A DNA stretch of 64,000 bases from Prevotella sp. tc2-28. GTDB taxonomy: Bacteria; Bacteroidota; Bacteroidia; Bacteroidales; Bacteroidaceae. How positions within the stretch are numbered: position 1 is the first letter of the stretch; every line of letters starts with the position of its first letter. The position numbers and the translations under genes are program-made. Location of the stretch: NCBI RefSeq assembly GCF_900107705.1, contig NZ_FNRE01000002.1:124001-188000 (forward strand). The letters are read 5' to 3'. Shown here piece after piece: positions 33,084-44,166 of the stretch. The notes below the pieces were generated by a model. It searched no databases and was not told the DNA's origin. It worked only from the letters and a program-made list of their open reading frames with translations.

Positions 33084-33932
33084 ATGCTAAGTGTAGAAGA
33101 ATTGGTTGATAGGCTGATAGACCTGTCGTTTGCCGAAGATATCGGTGATGGCGACCATACCACATTGTGCTGTATTCCTGAGGATGCGATGGGTAAGTCG
33201 CATCTGCTCATCAAGGAAGATGGCATCCTGGCTGGTGTCGAGGTTGCCAAAGAGGTGTTCCGTCGTTTTGACCCTGACATGAAGGTCGAGGTCCTGATGC
33301 AGGACGGAACGCGTGTGAAGAAGGGAGATATTGCCATGATAGTCTCGGGCAAGGTGCGTTCTCTGCTTCAAACTGAACGTCTGATGCTGAACATCATGCA
33401 ACGCATGAGTGGTATCGCTACGATGACCGATAAGTATGTTCAGCATTTGAAGGGTACTAAGACACGCGTCTTAGACACCCGTAAGACGACACCAGGCATG
33501 CGCATGCTGGAGAAACAGGCCGTCAAGATTGGTGGAGGATGTAACCATCGTATCGGTCTCTTCGACATGATTCTGCTAAAAGATAACCATGTGGACTTTG
33601 CTGGCGGAATAGTTAATGCCATTGAACGTTGTCATGCCTATCTGAAAGAAAAGGGCCTTGACCTGAAGATTGAGATAGAGGTTCGTTCGTTCGACGAGTT
33701 GCAACAGGTGTTGGATCACGGTGGTGTAGACCGTATCATGCTCGACAATTTCTCTGTGCCCGACACGAAGAAAGCTGTCGACATCATTGCCGGACGTTAC
33801 GAAACCGAGTCGAGTGGTGGTATTACCTTTGACACCATTCGTGACTATGCTGAGCAGGGAGTGGATTTTATCTCTGTGGGTGCATTGACTCACTCAGTAA
33901 AAGGACTTGATATGAGCTTTAAGGCATGTTGA
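33084..33932 (+). CDS. nadC: Nicotinate-nucleotide pyrophosphorylase (quinolinate phosphoribosyltransferase)
   Basis: The 282-residue enzyme has AEDIGDGDHTT near the start, the active-site RKTTPG block (DTRKTTPGMRMLEKQAVKIGGG) and LLKDNH. It makes nicotinate mononucleotide from quinolinate and PRPP in NAD synthesis. Its end overlaps the M23 lipoprotein gene by 7 bases. Confidence 0.95.
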   Translation: MLSVEELVDRLIDLSFAEDIGDGDHTTLCCIPEDAMGKSHLLIKEDGILAGVEVAKEVFRRFDPDMKVEVLMQDGTRVKKGDIAMIVSGKVRSLLQTERLMLNIMQRMSGIATMTDKYVQHLKGTKTRVLDTRKTTPGMRMLEKQAVKIGGGCNHRIGLFDMILLKDNHVDFAGGIVNAIERCHAYLKEKGLDLKIEIEVRSFDELQQVLDHGGVDRIMLDNFSVPDTKKAVDIIAGRYETESSGGITFDTIRDYAEQGVDFISVGALTHSVKGLDMSFKAC

Positions 33933-35092
33933 GACTGTCGTTTTTCACATGCTTTTTCCTATTGCTGACAGGTTGCGGACATGATGCCGAGCCTGTCGGC
34001 AATTCTGATATAGAAATAGAATATGTTTCCCCTGTGGACTACGAGATTGTTCTCGCAGGAAATTTCGGTGAGCCGCGTCCGTGGCATTTTCACGGAGGAC
34101 TTGACATTAAGACGGGTAATGTTCAAGGCAAGAAGATTTTCTCGGTTGCTGATGGATATGTCAGTAGGTTGACCGTCAACAAATACGGCTTCGGTAATGC
34201 CATCTATGTTAATCATCCTGACGGGAATACCAGTATCTATTGCCATCTGAAAAACTTTGCCGATCCCTATGAAAATATGTTGCAGCGGACCGGATGGCGT
34301 GATACCCTTGATGTGTCTTTCGATGCAAATAAGTTTCCCGTCAAGGCTGGTCAACTCATTGCTATCAGCGGTAATACGGGTAATTCCACAGGACCTCATC
34401 TGCATCTGGAACTTCACGATACGCACACTTGGGCGCTTCGTGATCCCATGATGAAACTGGCCCATCTCATTAGCGATACCGTTGCCCCACAAGCCCATTC
34501 CTTCATGGCTGTTCCTGTCGAGGGAGAGGGTGTGTTCAATGGTGGTGCCACCAAGCAGACCTTTGGCTTCGGACAACCAGATACCAAGAAATCGCATACC
34601 ACATGGAAACTCTCGCGCCATTTTACAGCCTGGGGTAGGGTTGGCTTTGCACTTTGGGCCGACGACTATAGTGAGACGACCTATAACCATTATGGCATTC
34701 GTCATACGCGACTGTTAGTTGACGGGCATGAGGTGTTCCGTGCGGATGTCGACAGTATTCCTATCAGTTGTCATCCTGAGGTGAACGTCTGGGGCGACTA
34801 TCATCATTGGCGCCGTACTCGTATCTGGTATATGAAGTCCTATCGTGAGCATGGTCTTCGTCTACCTATCGTGCATACGGGTTTTGATCGTGGCATCGTG
34901 ACTTTCGACGAGGAACGCCCTTATCATCTTACCTATCTGTTACGCGACTATCAGGGCAACGAGTCACGCTATGACTTTACCGTTCTGGGCGTGAGAGACA
35001 AAAGAGTGAGTCCCCGTCGGGAACTCACTATCCTGGATACCTATCAGCACTTCGATCAGTGCCTTTGGCCTTTGTATTCTCGCAAACGTTGA
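33926..35092 (+). CDS. M23 (LytM-type) metallopeptidase lipoprotein
   Basis: The 388-residue protein has a lipoprotein signal (LLLTGC, Cys17) and, early, the LytM zinc site HGGLD (His56, Asp60) and PHLHLE (His158, His160). The C-terminal half is a separate beta-rich region. It probably cuts or senses peptidoglycan cross-bridges. Its stop lies 6 bases from the stop of the convergent valS. Confidence 0.85.
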   Translation: MLRLSFFTCFFLLLTGCGHDAEPVGNSDIEIEYVSPVDYEIVLAGNFGEPRPWHFHGGLDIKTGNVQGKKIFSVADGYVSRLTVNKYGFGNAIYVNHPDGNTSIYCHLKNFADPYENMLQRTGWRDTLDVSFDANKFPVKAGQLIAISGNTGNSTGPHLHLELHDTHTWALRDPMMKLAHLISDTVAPQAHSFMAVPVEGEGVFNGGATKQTFGFGQPDTKKSHTTWKLSRHFTAWGRVGFALWADDYSETTYNHYGIRHTRLLVDGHEVFRADVDSIPISCHPEVNVWGDYHHWRRTRIWYMKSYREHGLRLPIVHTGFDRGIVTFDEERPYHLTYLLRDYQGNESRYDFTVLGVRDKRVSPRRELTILDTYQHFDQCLWPLYSRKR

Positions 35093-35098
35093 AGTTTA

Positions 35099-37807
35099 TT
35101 ACTTCTGTGCCTTCAGCGTAGCAATCGATTCTTTCAGCGCAGCAATTTTCTCCTCAGAGTCGCTTTGTTTTTTACGCTCCAATGCTACTACAGCCTCGGG
35201 GGCATTGGCTACGAAACGCTCGTTGGACAATTTCTTGATAACTCCGGCTAAGAATCCCTCGAGGTGCTTCAACTGAGCTTCTTGTTTCTCTATCTCAGCA
35301 TCAATGTCAATCATGTTGCCTAGGGGAACGGCAAACTCGTCAGTACTTACCATGAAGGCAGAAGCGGTAGCGTCTTTCTCGGTGACAACATTGATGGCGC
35401 TGAGGTTTGCCATCTTCGTGATAACGGCATTGTAGTCCGCATAGTTATTGGCACCTACAGCCTGCAGCTCGAGAGCCTCCTTGGGGGCAATATTCTTTTG
35501 GTTACGAACCATACGAACACCGCTGACAATCTGCTTCACCTGCTCGATGTCGTCAGCCAGTTTCCGCTCGCTGTCCGTAGGAGTTGCCAGCGTCAAACAC
35601 TCGCGCATGATACTTTCACCTTCTTTACGCTCGTACAGGGCTTGCCACAGTTCTTCGGTGATGAATGGCATGAACGGGTGAAGCATCTTCAGCAATGTGT
35701 CGAAGAAACGCAAGGTGGCATCGAACGTGGTACGGTCTACAGCCTGAGCTACGCCATTGATGTAGGCTGGTTTCACCATCTCGAGATACCAGCTTGAGAA
35801 CTCGTCCCAGAAGAGCTTATAGACAGCCATCAGAGCCTCAGAGATGCGGTATTTCGAGAAAAGGTCTTGCAGTTCTTCGTTCACCATCTTCAACTTTGCG
35901 TCGAACCAGGCAACAGCAGTTTTGCTAGCCTCTGGCTGTTCTACGTCAGCAACCTGCCATCCTTTAACCAATCGGAAGGCATTCCATATCTTGTTATTGA
36001 AGTTACGTCCTTGTTCACACAGCGACTCATCGAACAGGATGTCGTTGCCTGCTGGTGCAGAGAGCATCATACCCATGCGCACGCCGTCGGCACCGAACTT
36101 CTCAATCAGTTCAATGGGATCAGGCGAGTTACCCAACGACTTCGACATCTTACGTCCAAGTTTATCGCGCACAATACCGGTGAAGTAAACGTGTTTGAAA
36201 GGCATCTTTCCTACATATTCATAGCCAGCCATAATCATGCGGGCAACCCAGAAGAAGATGATATCTGGACCAGTCACCAGGTCGGCAGTGGGGTAGTAAT
36301 AGGCGAGTTCTTCACTCTGCGGATTGTTGATGCCGTCGAACAGAGAGATAGGCCACAGCCAACTTGAGAACCATGTATCGAGTGCATCCTCATCCTGACG
36401 GAGGTCTGCATCCGTTACCGACGGATTTTTCTGCTGAGCCAGTTTCAGAGCCTCCTCTCGTGACTCAGCAACAACAAAGTCGCCTTCCTCGTTGTAGTAG
36501 TAGGCAGGAATGCGGTGTCCCCACCACAGCTGGCGTGAAATACACCAGTCCTGAATGTTTTCCAACCAGTTCTTATATGTTGTCTTATATTTCGTCGGAT
36601 AGAATTTGATGTCGTCATTCATGACGGGAGGCAGGGCGATGTCTGCGAAATGCTGCATGCGGAGGAACCATTGTAACGAGAGGCGTGGCTCGATAGCTGT
36701 GTCTGGGTTACGTTCCGAGTAACCTACTTTATTTGTGTAGTCCTCAATTCGTTCCATGAGTTCTGCTGCCTGCAAGTCTTTGGCAATCTGCTTACGACAG
36801 TCGAAGCGGTCCATACCCACATAGAGTGGTGATTGTTCTGATATGGTACCGTCGGCATTGAATATATCGATGGTCTCCAGATTGTGCGTCTTGCCCAACA
36901 TGTAGTCGTTGGTATCGTGAGCAGGTGTAACCTTCAGACATCCCGTACCAAACTCGATGTCCACATAGCGGTCCTCAATGACAGGGATGACACGACCAAC
37001 CAATGGTACGATGACCTTACGGCCTTTCAGCCATTGATTCTTGGGATCCTTCGGATTAATACACATCGCCGTGTCACCCATAATGGTTTCAGGACGTGTG
37101 GTGGCCACTACGGCATAATAACCCTTGGCATCTTTATGGATAATGTTACCGGCTTCTTCAAGTTCTGCCTGATTGTCTAGTTGGACAAGGCCGTCTACAT
37201 AATATTTCAAATGGAATAGGTGGCTCTTCTCCTCACGGTAGATAACTTCTTCCGTAGAAAGAGCCGTCAACGCCTTGGGATCCCAGTTAACCATGCGCAG
37301 TCCACGATAAATGAGTCCTTTATTGTACAGGTCTACGAATACCTTGATGACACTCTTCGAGCGTTTCTCGTCCATCGTGAAAGCAGTACGATCCCAGTCA
37401 CACGATGCACCCAAGCGGCGCAACTGCTTCAGGATAATGCCGCCGTGCTCATCCGTCCAGTCCCATGCATGCTTCAGAAATTCGTCACGTGTCAAGTCAT
37501 GCTTTTTGATGCCTTGCTCAGCCAATTTCTTTACTACTTTCGCTTCCGTAGCGATTGAGGCATGGTCGGTACCAGGCACCCAGCAGGCATTCTTTCCCTC
37601 CATGCGTGCACGGCGTACAAGAATATCCTGAATCGTGTTGTTCAGCATGTGTCCCATGTGGAGCACACCTGTCACGTTGGGTGGTGGGATAACAATGGTG
37701 TAGGGTTGGCGACTATCGGGCTTTGATGCGAACATTTTATGGTCCAGCCAATACTGATACCATTTAGATTCGACCTCTTTGGGGTCGTATTTACTTGCTA
37801 ATTCCAT
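35099..37807 (-). CDS. valS: Valyl-tRNA synthetase
   Basis: The 902-residue class I synthetase has HIGH-type [13 protein letters not shown] (near 45), KMSKS in [14 protein letters not shown], a WGHRIPAYY editing/catalytic block and a C-terminal coiled coil. It charges tRNA-Val and edits mischarged threonine. The ATG at 37807 was chosen because the longer frame crosses the promoter at 37831-37862. It ends 6 bases from the convergent M23 gene. Confidence 0.97.
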   Translation of the reverse strand: MELASKYDPKEVESKWYQYWLDHKMFASKPDSRQPYTIVIPPPNVTGVLHMGHMLNNTIQDILVRRARMEGKNACWVPGTDHASIATEAKVVKKLAEQGIKKHDLTRDEFLKHAWDWTDEHGGIILKQLRRLGASCDWDRTAFTMDEKRSKSVIKVFVDLYNKGLIYRGLRMVNWDPKALTALSTEEVIYREEKSHLFHLKYYVDGLVQLDNQAELEEAGNIIHKDAKGYYAVVATTRPETIMGDTAMCINPKDPKNQWLKGRKVIVPLVGRVIPVIEDRYVDIEFGTGCLKVTPAHDTNDYMLGKTHNLETIDIFNADGTISEQSPLYVGMDRFDCRKQIAKDLQAAELMERIEDYTNKVGYSERNPDTAIEPRLSLQWFLRMQHFADIALPPVMNDDIKFYPTKYKTTYKNWLENIQDWCISRQLWWGHRIPAYYYNEEGDFVVAESREEALKLAQQKNPSVTDADLRQDEDALDTWFSSWLWPISLFDGINNPQSEELAYYYPTADLVTGPDIIFFWVARMIMAGYEYVGKMPFKHVYFTGIVRDKLGRKMSKSLGNSPDPIELIEKFGADGVRMGMMLSAPAGNDILFDESLCEQGRNFNNKIWNAFRLVKGWQVADVEQPEASKTAVAWFDAKLKMVNEELQDLFSKYRISEALMAVYKLFWDEFSSWYLEMVKPAYINGVAQAVDRTTFDATLRFFDTLLKMLHPFMPFITEELWQALYERKEGESIMRECLTLATPTDSERKLADDIEQVKQIVSGVRMVRNQKNIAPKEALELQAVGANNYADYNAVITKMANLSAINVVTEKDATASAFMVSTDEFAVPLGNMIDIDAEIEKQEAQLKHLEGFLAGVIKKLSNERFVANAPEAVVALERKKQSDSEEKIAALKESIATLKAQK

Positions 37808-37830
37808 ATACTTATTTATTATAATGGATG

Positions 37831-37862
37831 CAAAGGTACGAATAAGTGAGCGAAAATGCAAA
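37831..37862 (-). promoter_or_regulatory. valS: Promoter of valS
   Basis: Top-strand CAAAGGTA (37831-37838) and CAAA (37859-37862), 20 bases apart. The leader to the start codon is about 20 bases. Confidence 0.75.
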
Positions 37863-37948
37863 TTTATTTGCAATTTTTCGAACGTGAGTACCTTCGACCA
37901 TAGGTCGGTCGTGGGAAGACTTTGCAGTCGCTGCAAACCATAAATAGA

Positions 37949-37984
37949 AAAATCCCATGCGGTATTATTTACCGCATGAGATTT
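37949..37984 (-). terminator. Terminator of the galactose unit
   Basis: CATGCGGTA (37956-37964) pairs with TACCGCATG (37970-37978) around TTATT. On the minus strand it continues GGGATTTTTC. It stands about 60 bases after the galK stop. Confidence 0.88.
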
Positions 37985-38042
37985 GATGCTTGTTTATGAT
38001 TTCCGGCTGCCTGTTCAGCAGAACGAACGGAATAGCGGAAGC

Positions 38043-39209
38043 TTAGCAGAGCTTGCGAGAACCATCGCCAATAACGACGTCGTACACCTTGGGCTCGTGT
38101 CCGTATTTCTCGGCAAAGCGCTTCTTGGCGTCAGCAATGAACTTCGCGTAGAGGTCGTTGCGCACGAGATTGATAGTACAACCACCAAAGCCGCCTCCCA
38201 TGATGCGAGAACCCGTAACGCCGTTCTCCTTGGCAATTTCATTGAGGTAGTCGAGCTCCTCGCAAGAAACCTCGTAGTCCTTCGACAGACCTTCGTGAGT
38301 CTGGTACATCATCTCACCGACTTTTTCGTAGTCGCCTTCGTTCAAAGCATCGCAGACAGCAAGTACACGGTCTTTTTCGCCCAACACGAATCTGGCACGC
38401 TTGTAGTCCTCTTCGCCAACCTCGGCACGCACCTCGTCAAGCTGCTCCCAAGTGCAATCTCGCAGTGTCTCAAACTTGCCTTCTGGGTGCTTGGCCTGAA
38501 TATGTTTTACCACATTCTCGCAGGAGTTGCGGCGGTCGTTGTAAGGCGAACCTGCCAACTGATGCTTCACTACGGAGTCGAGCAGCACCAGGCGATAGCC
38601 GTCGGGCTTGAAGGGGAAATATTCGAATTCACGGCTACGACAGTCGAGGCGCATCAAGCAACCAGCCTTACCGAAGACGGAGGCAAACTGATCCATAATA
38701 CCGCAGTTGACACCGCAGTAGTTGTGCTCGGTAGCCTGACCAGCTAGTACCATATCCCACTGTGATACCTTGTTATCACCGAATATATCGTTCAAACCAC
38801 ATGCGAAACAACTTTCCATTGCGGCACTTGAAGACATACCTGCACCCAGGGGAACATCGCCAGAAAAGGCGATATTGAAACCCTTTACGGGTACACCCAG
38901 CTTTTTCATCTCCAAAGCAATGCCATAGATATAACGAGCCCATGATGCCTTGGGACCAGCAGGATCACCAAGCTTGAAATCTACTCGGTCCTTCAAGTCG
39001 ATAGCATAAGCCATTACGGTATCTTCTGTACCATTGGCACGCATCTCGGCAACAACACCCTTGTCGACAGCTCCTGGGAAAACAAATCCACCGTTATAGT
39101 CGGTATGTTCGCCAATAAGGTTAATACGGCCAGGAGAGGCATATACATTGCCAGTCTTACCATCAAAGTGTTTGATAAAACGGCTTCTTACATATTCAAT
39201 TTCAATCAT
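38043..39209 (-). CDS. galK: Galactokinase
   Basis: The 388-residue GHMP kinase has the galactose-binding block PGRINLIGEHTDYN (26-39), the P-loop-like PLGAGMSSSAAME and the GGGFGG end block. It phosphorylates galactose in the Leloir pathway. It is the third gene of a unit with an MFS transporter and a mutarotase. Confidence 0.97.
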   Translation of the reverse strand: MIEIEYVRSRFIKHFDGKTGNVYASPGRINLIGEHTDYNGGFVFPGAVDKGVVAEMRANGTEDTVMAYAIDLKDRVDFKLGDPAGPKASWARYIYGIALEMKKLGVPVKGFNIAFSGDVPLGAGMSSSAAMESCFACGLNDIFGDNKVSQWDMVLAGQATEHNYCGVNCGIMDQFASVFGKAGCLMRLDCRSREFEYFPFKPDGYRLVLLDSVVKHQLAGSPYNDRRNSCENVVKHIQAKHPEGKFETLRDCTWEQLDEVRAEVGEEDYKRARFVLGEKDRVLAVCDALNEGDYEKVGEMMYQTHEGLSKDYEVSCEELDYLNEIAKENGVTGSRIMGGGFGGCTINLVRNDLYAKFIADAKKRFAEKYGHEPKVYDVVIGDGSRKLC

Positions 39210-39236
39210 AATAGTTGTTTGGTTGTTATTAATAGT

Positions 39237-40463
39237 TTATTTTCGATCACTCAATCCGATGTTGCTACCCCAGTTGCAGAACCAGAAAATGTATGCATAA
39301 TAGACAAACATCACGCACATTGCTATAATGACACCTGTGAAGTCTACAACGGCACCCATGATGGGCATCAGCACTGCAGCACCGATAACACCTGTATTGA
39401 TAATGCCGGATGCAGCCTTGGTATGACGGCCTAAGTGCATCAATCCCAGATTAAAGATAAGCGGCCACATAACCGAATGGAACAAGCCGGCAGCAAGCAT
39501 CAGCCAAATGCCAAACATACTGTCAGCAAAGAAGAGAGACATCAGGATACAAAGAGCACCGAGGCTGACACAAGAAGAAAGCAATACGCGTGGTTTGAAC
39601 TTGGTTAGGATTCCTGCACCAACGAAACGGCCAACCATCATGCCGCCCCAATAGAATGCAAGATAACTGGTAACGACATCACTGCTGTCAATGCCCAGTT
39701 TCTGGAAACGGTAGGGGAGCATGGACGGTACACCAATCTCAACACCCATATACATAAATATAGCAACAGCACCTAACCATACATGAGGATAAGCAAAGAC
39801 GCTGCTCTTCTCGGCAGGGTGTTGATTGTACTCCTTGCTCTGTGCGCCTTCGTCAATCTTCGGAAGTTTCATGAAGACGAGAATCAGGCAGATAAGCAGT
39901 GTAAAAATACCTAAGCCCATGAAGGGTGCGGGAACCAATTCTGGAGCAGGTGTCTCACCGGCCAGAATCACGCTGGTGATAAAGATAGGAGCAACGGTGG
40001 TTGCCACTGAGTTCAGTGCCTGTGACAGGGTCATACGGAAAGCACCCTTCTCAGGACGTCCTAACACCATCACATAGGGATTTGCCACATTCTGGAGCAT
40101 GACGACACCCATAGCAACAAGACACATAGAGCTCAGGAATACAGCATAAACGTTGGCTGAAGCAGAGATTGCTGCAGAGATACCTAAAGAGTTGATTACG
40201 AACCCAATACCAGCGACGGCAAGGCCGAGGATAAGAGTTCCCTTGTAGCCAATTTTACTCATCAGTAATGAGAATGGTATTGCCAAAAGATAGGCACCAT
40301 AGAATGCAGAGTTGACATATTGTCCCTGCTGCGCTGACAAGTTAAAAGCCTCAGAGCAGAAAGCAATCATGGAGTTGTTCATTGTCGTGATGAATCCAAT
40401 AAGGAAACATACGATGAAAACAACAATCAGCGCAAAAGTATAATTTGGAGTTTGTTGTGACAT
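39237..40463 (-). CDS. MFS sugar transporter (FucP/GluP-like), probable galactose or glucose permease
   Basis: The 408-residue protein has 12 hydrophobic segments and the FucP-type features FYGAYLLAIPFSLLMSKIGYKG, LQNVANPYVMVLG and SEAFNLSAQQGQYV. It should take up galactose or glucose by proton symport. Placement between galK and galM supports galactose. Confidence 0.87.
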   Translation of the reverse strand: MSQQTPNYTFALIVVFIVCFLIGFITTMNNSMIAFCSEAFNLSAQQGQYVNSAFYGAYLLAIPFSLLMSKIGYKGTLILGLAVAGIGFVINSLGISAAISASANVYAVFLSSMCLVAMGVVMLQNVANPYVMVLGRPEKGAFRMTLSQALNSVATTVAPIFITSVILAGETPAPELVPAPFMGLGIFTLLICLILVFMKLPKIDEGAQSKEYNQHPAEKSSVFAYPHVWLGAVAIFMYMGVEIGVPSMLPYRFQKLGIDSSDVVTSYLAFYWGGMMVGRFVGAGILTKFKPRVLLSSCVSLGALCILMSLFFADSMFGIWLMLAAGLFHSVMWPLIFNLGLMHLGRHTKAASGIINTGVIGAAVLMPIMGAVVDFTGVIIAMCVMFVYYAYIFWFCNWGSNIGLSDRK

Positions 40464-40491
40464 AACAGTTCTATATTGTTTTTATGATGTC

Positions 40492-41580
40492 TTATTCAAC
40501 ACCAAATTTATAAATGGTTTTTTGCTTATATTGCTGTCCGGGATTCAGAATAACCGATGGGAAATATGGACGGTTAGGAGAATCGGGGAAGTGCTGAGCC
40601 TCAAGGCAAACGGCGCTTCTACGGGGGAATGTAGCACCATTGGCACCCTTGTATCCTGTAGCGAAGTTGGCGGTATAAAGTTGCATACCAGGTTCTGTGG
40701 TATAGCACTCTAATGTGCGTCCGCTCTTTGGATCAGTAATTTTAGCAGCAAAGCTCAGTTCGCCTTCTTCGCGTTTGTTCAACACGTAGTTGTGGTCGAA
40801 TCCGTGTCCGAACTTAATTTGCTCGTTGTCGGCGTCGATATCCTTTCCGAATGCTTTCGGTGTACGGAAGTCAAACGGTGTGCCTGAAACTTTCAAAATC
40901 TCGCCCGTAGGAATAGCAGTATCATCTGTCGGCAGGTAGAAATCAGCATTGATCTCACAAATCTGATCCTCGATAGTTGGTGTAGGATCTGCAGTACCTG
41001 TCAAACTGAAGAAAGCGTGATGAGTCAGATTGACGATAGTCTTCTTGTTCGTAGTAGCCAGATATTCGATAACCAACTCGTTATCGTCTGTGAAAGTATA
41101 CTCTACCGTGACATTAAGTTCGCCTGTGAAGCCTTCCTCTCCGTAAGAAGACATCCGATGTAAAGCCAATGAGCGGGGACCCATCTGTCGGGCATCCCAT
41201 ACCTTAGCATTGAATCCTACATTTCCACCATGCAAGTGGTTAGGGCCATCGTTAAGCGCCAATTGATAATCTTTACCGTTAAGTGTGAACTGTCCTTTAC
41301 AAATGCGATTGCCCCAGCGGCCAATCAATGTAGAAAGATAAGGTTCCTTGCCACTCATCAGTTGCTCGATGCTGGCATGTCCTTGAATAACGTTAGCAAC
41401 CTTCCCTTCCTTATCGGGAACCATGATGGCAACGATTGCACCACCATAATTAGAAACTGCCACTTCATAACCCTTACGGTTCTTGAGAATGTATAAATCT
41501 GTTTTTTTACCATTCACTGTGGTCTGGAAATCTTTACGATTCAGACCACACAAATTCACGTTTTCTGTTGTGTTAGCCAT
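40492..41580 (-). CDS. galM: Cytosolic aldose 1-epimerase
   Basis: The 362-residue mutarotase has no signal peptide, GRWGNRI, HHAFFSL with the catalytic histidine and VCLEAQHFPDSPN with the conserved glutamate. It provides alpha-galactose to galactokinase. It is the first gene of the unit. A near-consensus -7 box (CAAAGTAA, top strand, 41616-41623) lies 35 bases upstream. It differs from the exported arabinose-operon copy at 14447-15622. Confidence 0.93.
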   Translation of the reverse strand: MANTTENVNLCGLNRKDFQTTVNGKKTDLYILKNRKGYEVAVSNYGGAIVAIMVPDKEGKVANVIQGHASIEQLMSGKEPYLSTLIGRWGNRICKGQFTLNGKDYQLALNDGPNHLHGGNVGFNAKVWDARQMGPRSLALHRMSSYGEEGFTGELNVTVEYTFTDDNELVIEYLATTNKKTIVNLTHHAFFSLTGTADPTPTIEDQICEINADFYLPTDDTAIPTGEILKVSGTPFDFRTPKAFGKDIDADNEQIKFGHGFDHNYVLNKREEGELSFAAKITDPKSGRTLECYTTEPGMQLYTANFATGYKGANGATFPRRSAVCLEAQHFPDSPNRPYFPSVILNPGQQYKQKTIYKFGVE

Positions 41581-41688
41581 GTCGTTAATGTTTTAAGTTA
41601 CTTGAAATCTATCTGCAAAGTAACCTAAAAAAAACGAGAATGACAAGAGAAACAAAGAAAAAAACGTTTAAGAGAGTGTTAAAAACAC

Positions 41689-43005
41689 CTAAAGGCAATT
41701 CTTTAGAAAATCGCCAACGACATAAGAACTGCCTCCTACAAATACGAAATCCTTGCTGGAAGCTGCTTGTATAGCAGCCTTATATGCCTCATACACAGTA
41801 GGGTAGGCTTCTCCCTTAAGTGAGTGACGAGCTGCTAATTCTTTGACAACGCCTTCACTCAGGGCACGATGACTGTCTGCTTTCGTAAAATAATAATTGG
41901 CATCTTTAGGTAGCAATTCCAACACACTCTCAATGTCTTTATCGTTTACCATACCGAATATAATATGTATGGTATTACATTTGACCATCTTGAGTTGCTG
42001 ACTGATATACTGCCACCCACCGACATTATGGCCGGTATCACAAACGACGCGAGGATTGGTTTGAATAGTTTGCCAACGACCTTTAAGCCCTGTGTGTACT
42101 GCCACATTGGCAATACCATGGCAAAGTTCATGTATTCCCTTCGCCTTATTAACTTCGTCATTACATTCGCAGAGAAATCCCTTTTGGGCAAGTGCATAGA
42201 GAGCGTGGAAGACCGTTTCTAGGTTTTTTTGCTGATAGATGCCTCCAAGGTCGCCCTTTAAGTCTCCAAAGCAGTGAGTATGATAAAGCATGCCACCGTC
42301 ATGTGTCATTTCGGCACTGTCTATCTCCGGATGATTCTCAGCAAAGACGATTGGCGCATCCATCTCACGTGCCTTTTGTTCAAAGACAGGACGGGTTTCC
42401 TCATTTGTTTCACCGATGATGACGGGAACACCTTTTTTAATAATACCAGCTTTCTCGGCAGCAATCTTAGCGAGTGTGTCACCAAGCATCTGAGTGTGAT
42501 CAAAACTGATATTTGTGATGACAGATAAGATGGGCGTGATGATATTGGTGCAATCCAGTCTGCCACCAAGTCCTACTTCAATAACGGCTATATCGACTTT
42601 CCGCTCTTTGAAATATGAGAAAGCCATCGCTGTTGTTATCTCAAAGAAAGAAGGATGGAGCGGTTCGAAGAATGATCGCTCATTATCCACAAAAGTTGTT
42701 ACGAACTCTTCACTGATAGGTGCTCCATTGATACGAATCCGTTCACGGAAGTCAACCAAATGGGGAGATGTATACAGGCCGACCGTGTAACCACACTCTT
42801 GCAAAATAGATGCTATGGTATGCGAAACACTTCCCTTACCATTCGTACCTGCGACATGAATAGTAGCATATGCACGATGAGGGTGACCGAAATGGTCATC
42901 CAAAGCCAGTGTATTGCTTAGCCCCTCTTTATACCCGTCTTTCCCTTGTCGTTCGAACATAGGGAGCTGGTTAAAAAGATAGTCGCAGGTCTCTTGGTAT
43001 GTCAT
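41689..43005 (-). CDS. folC: Bifunctional folylpolyglutamate / dihydrofolate synthase
   Basis: The 438-residue Mur-ligase-type enzyme has the P-loop GTNGKGSVSH (52-61), the YTSPHLVDFRERI block and a C-terminal VVCDTGHNVGG. It adds glutamates to folates. The start lies 3 bases after the dnaJ stop, so it ends a grpE-dnaJ-folC unit. Confidence 0.94.
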   Translation of the reverse strand: MTYQETCDYLFNQLPMFERQGKDGYKEGLSNTLALDDHFGHPHRAYATIHVAGTNGKGSVSHTIASILQECGYTVGLYTSPHLVDFRERIRINGAPISEEFVTTFVDNERSFFEPLHPSFFEITTAMAFSYFKERKVDIAVIEVGLGGRLDCTNIITPILSVITNISFDHTQMLGDTLAKIAAEKAGIIKKGVPVIIGETNEETRPVFEQKAREMDAPIVFAENHPEIDSAEMTHDGGMLYHTHCFGDLKGDLGGIYQQKNLETVFHALYALAQKGFLCECNDEVNKAKGIHELCHGIANVAVHTGLKGRWQTIQTNPRVVCDTGHNVGGWQYISQQLKMVKCNTIHIIFGMVNDKDIESVLELLPKDANYYFTKADSHRALSEGVVKELAARHSLKGEAYPTVYEAYKAAIQAASSKDFVFVGGSSYVVGDFLKNCL

Positions 43006-43008
43006 AGC

Positions 43009-44163
43009 TTAACTGAAATAATTCTTGAATTTCTGGAAAATGGTGTGCTTTGTAGCAGCATCACCTTTAAAGTTGTCGCTTTGGCGGAACTGTTCAATGG
43101 CGGATTTTTCTTCACGTGAGAGAGTCTTCGGTACATATACACTGACATTGACGACCAAATCGCCATTACCACGTCCATATCCTTGTACGGCGGGCAATCC
43201 TTTTCCACGTAAGCGTAAGGTCTTGCCTGGTTGTGTTCCTGGTTCCATTTTTACCTTCAACTTGGATCCCTCAATTGTAGGAATCTCAACCTCACCGCCC
43301 AAAGCAGCAGTAGGGAAGTCTAGAAGCAAGTTGTAGATCAAGTCGTTGTCGTCACGGATAAACGTATCATTAGGTTCTTCCTCTATAAAGACTTGGATAT
43401 CGCCATTCACGCCCTTGCGTTTCCCTGCATTACCTTTGCCTGGAACGTTGACAACCATTCCTTCAGCAACACCTGCAGGTATTTTGATTTCTACAACCTC
43501 TTCTCCTTTCTCAACACCCGTTCCACCACAGTGCTTACACTTGTTCTTGATAACAGTTCCTTCACCACCACAGGTCGGGCATACACCTTGCGTCTGCATC
43601 ATACCGAAAATACTCTGTGTGGTATGTGTGATAACGCCAGAACCATGACATGTAGGGCACTGCTCACTGCTAGAACCAGCTTCAGCACCTGTTCCGTGAC
43701 AATGGGAACATGTGATGTCTTTGCGGACTTTGAATTTCTTGGTGACACCATGAGCAATCTCATCAAGAGACAGACGGACCTTAAGTCTTAAATCGCTACC
43801 ACGATGCTGTTGGCGTCCTCGCGTTCCACTACCACCAAAACCTCCAAATCCGGCACGTCCACCAAAGATATCGCCAAACATAGAGAAAATATCATCCATA
43901 TTCATGGAAGCGCCGAAATCGCCGAAACCACCCATGCCAGGACCAGAAAAGCCAAACTGATCATATTGCTGGCGTTTCTGAGGATCGTGCAAAACGTCGT
44001 ATGCCTCTGCGGCTTCCTTAAACTTCTCCTCAGCTTCCTTATTGCCAGGATTACGGTCTGGGTGATATTTGATGGCGATGGTTCGATACGCCTTCTTTAT
44101 CTGGTCCTCTGTGGCGTTCTTGTCAACGCCCAGCACTTCATAATAGTCTCTTTTTTGTGCCAT
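43009..44163 (-). CDS. dnaJ: Chaperone DnaJ
   Basis: The 384-residue protein has a J domain ([12 protein letters not shown] near 35), a Gly/Phe-rich region (about 75-115), four zinc repeats CxxCxGxG ([32 protein letters not shown]) and two C-terminal substrate-binding domains. It stimulates DnaK. It starts 3 bases after grpE. Confidence 0.97.
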   Translation of the reverse strand: MAQKRDYYEVLGVDKNATEDQIKKAYRTIAIKYHPDRNPGNKEAEEKFKEAAEAYDVLHDPQKRQQYDQFGFSGPGMGGFGDFGASMNMDDIFSMFGDIFGGRAGFGGFGGSGTRGRQQHRGSDLRLKVRLSLDEIAHGVTKKFKVRKDITCSHCHGTGAEAGSSSEQCPTCHGSGVITHTTQSIFGMMQTQGVCPTCGGEGTVIKNKCKHCGGTGVEKGEEVVEIKIPAGVAEGMVVNVPGKGNAGKRKGVNGDIQVFIEEEPNDTFIRDDNDLIYNLLLDFPTAALGGEVEIPTIEGSKLKVKMEPGTQPGKTLRLRGKGLPAVQGYGRGNGDLVVNVSVYVPKTLSREEKSAIEQFRQSDNFKGDAATKHTIFQKFKNYFS

Positions 44164-44166
44164 AAA

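Noticed and set aside
37921..37937. Hairpin TTTGCAG-TCG-CTGCAAA upstream of valS as a T-box or terminator
   Set aside because: No T-run, no T-box sequence, and it lies upstream of the valS promoter, so it cannot be a valS leader element.
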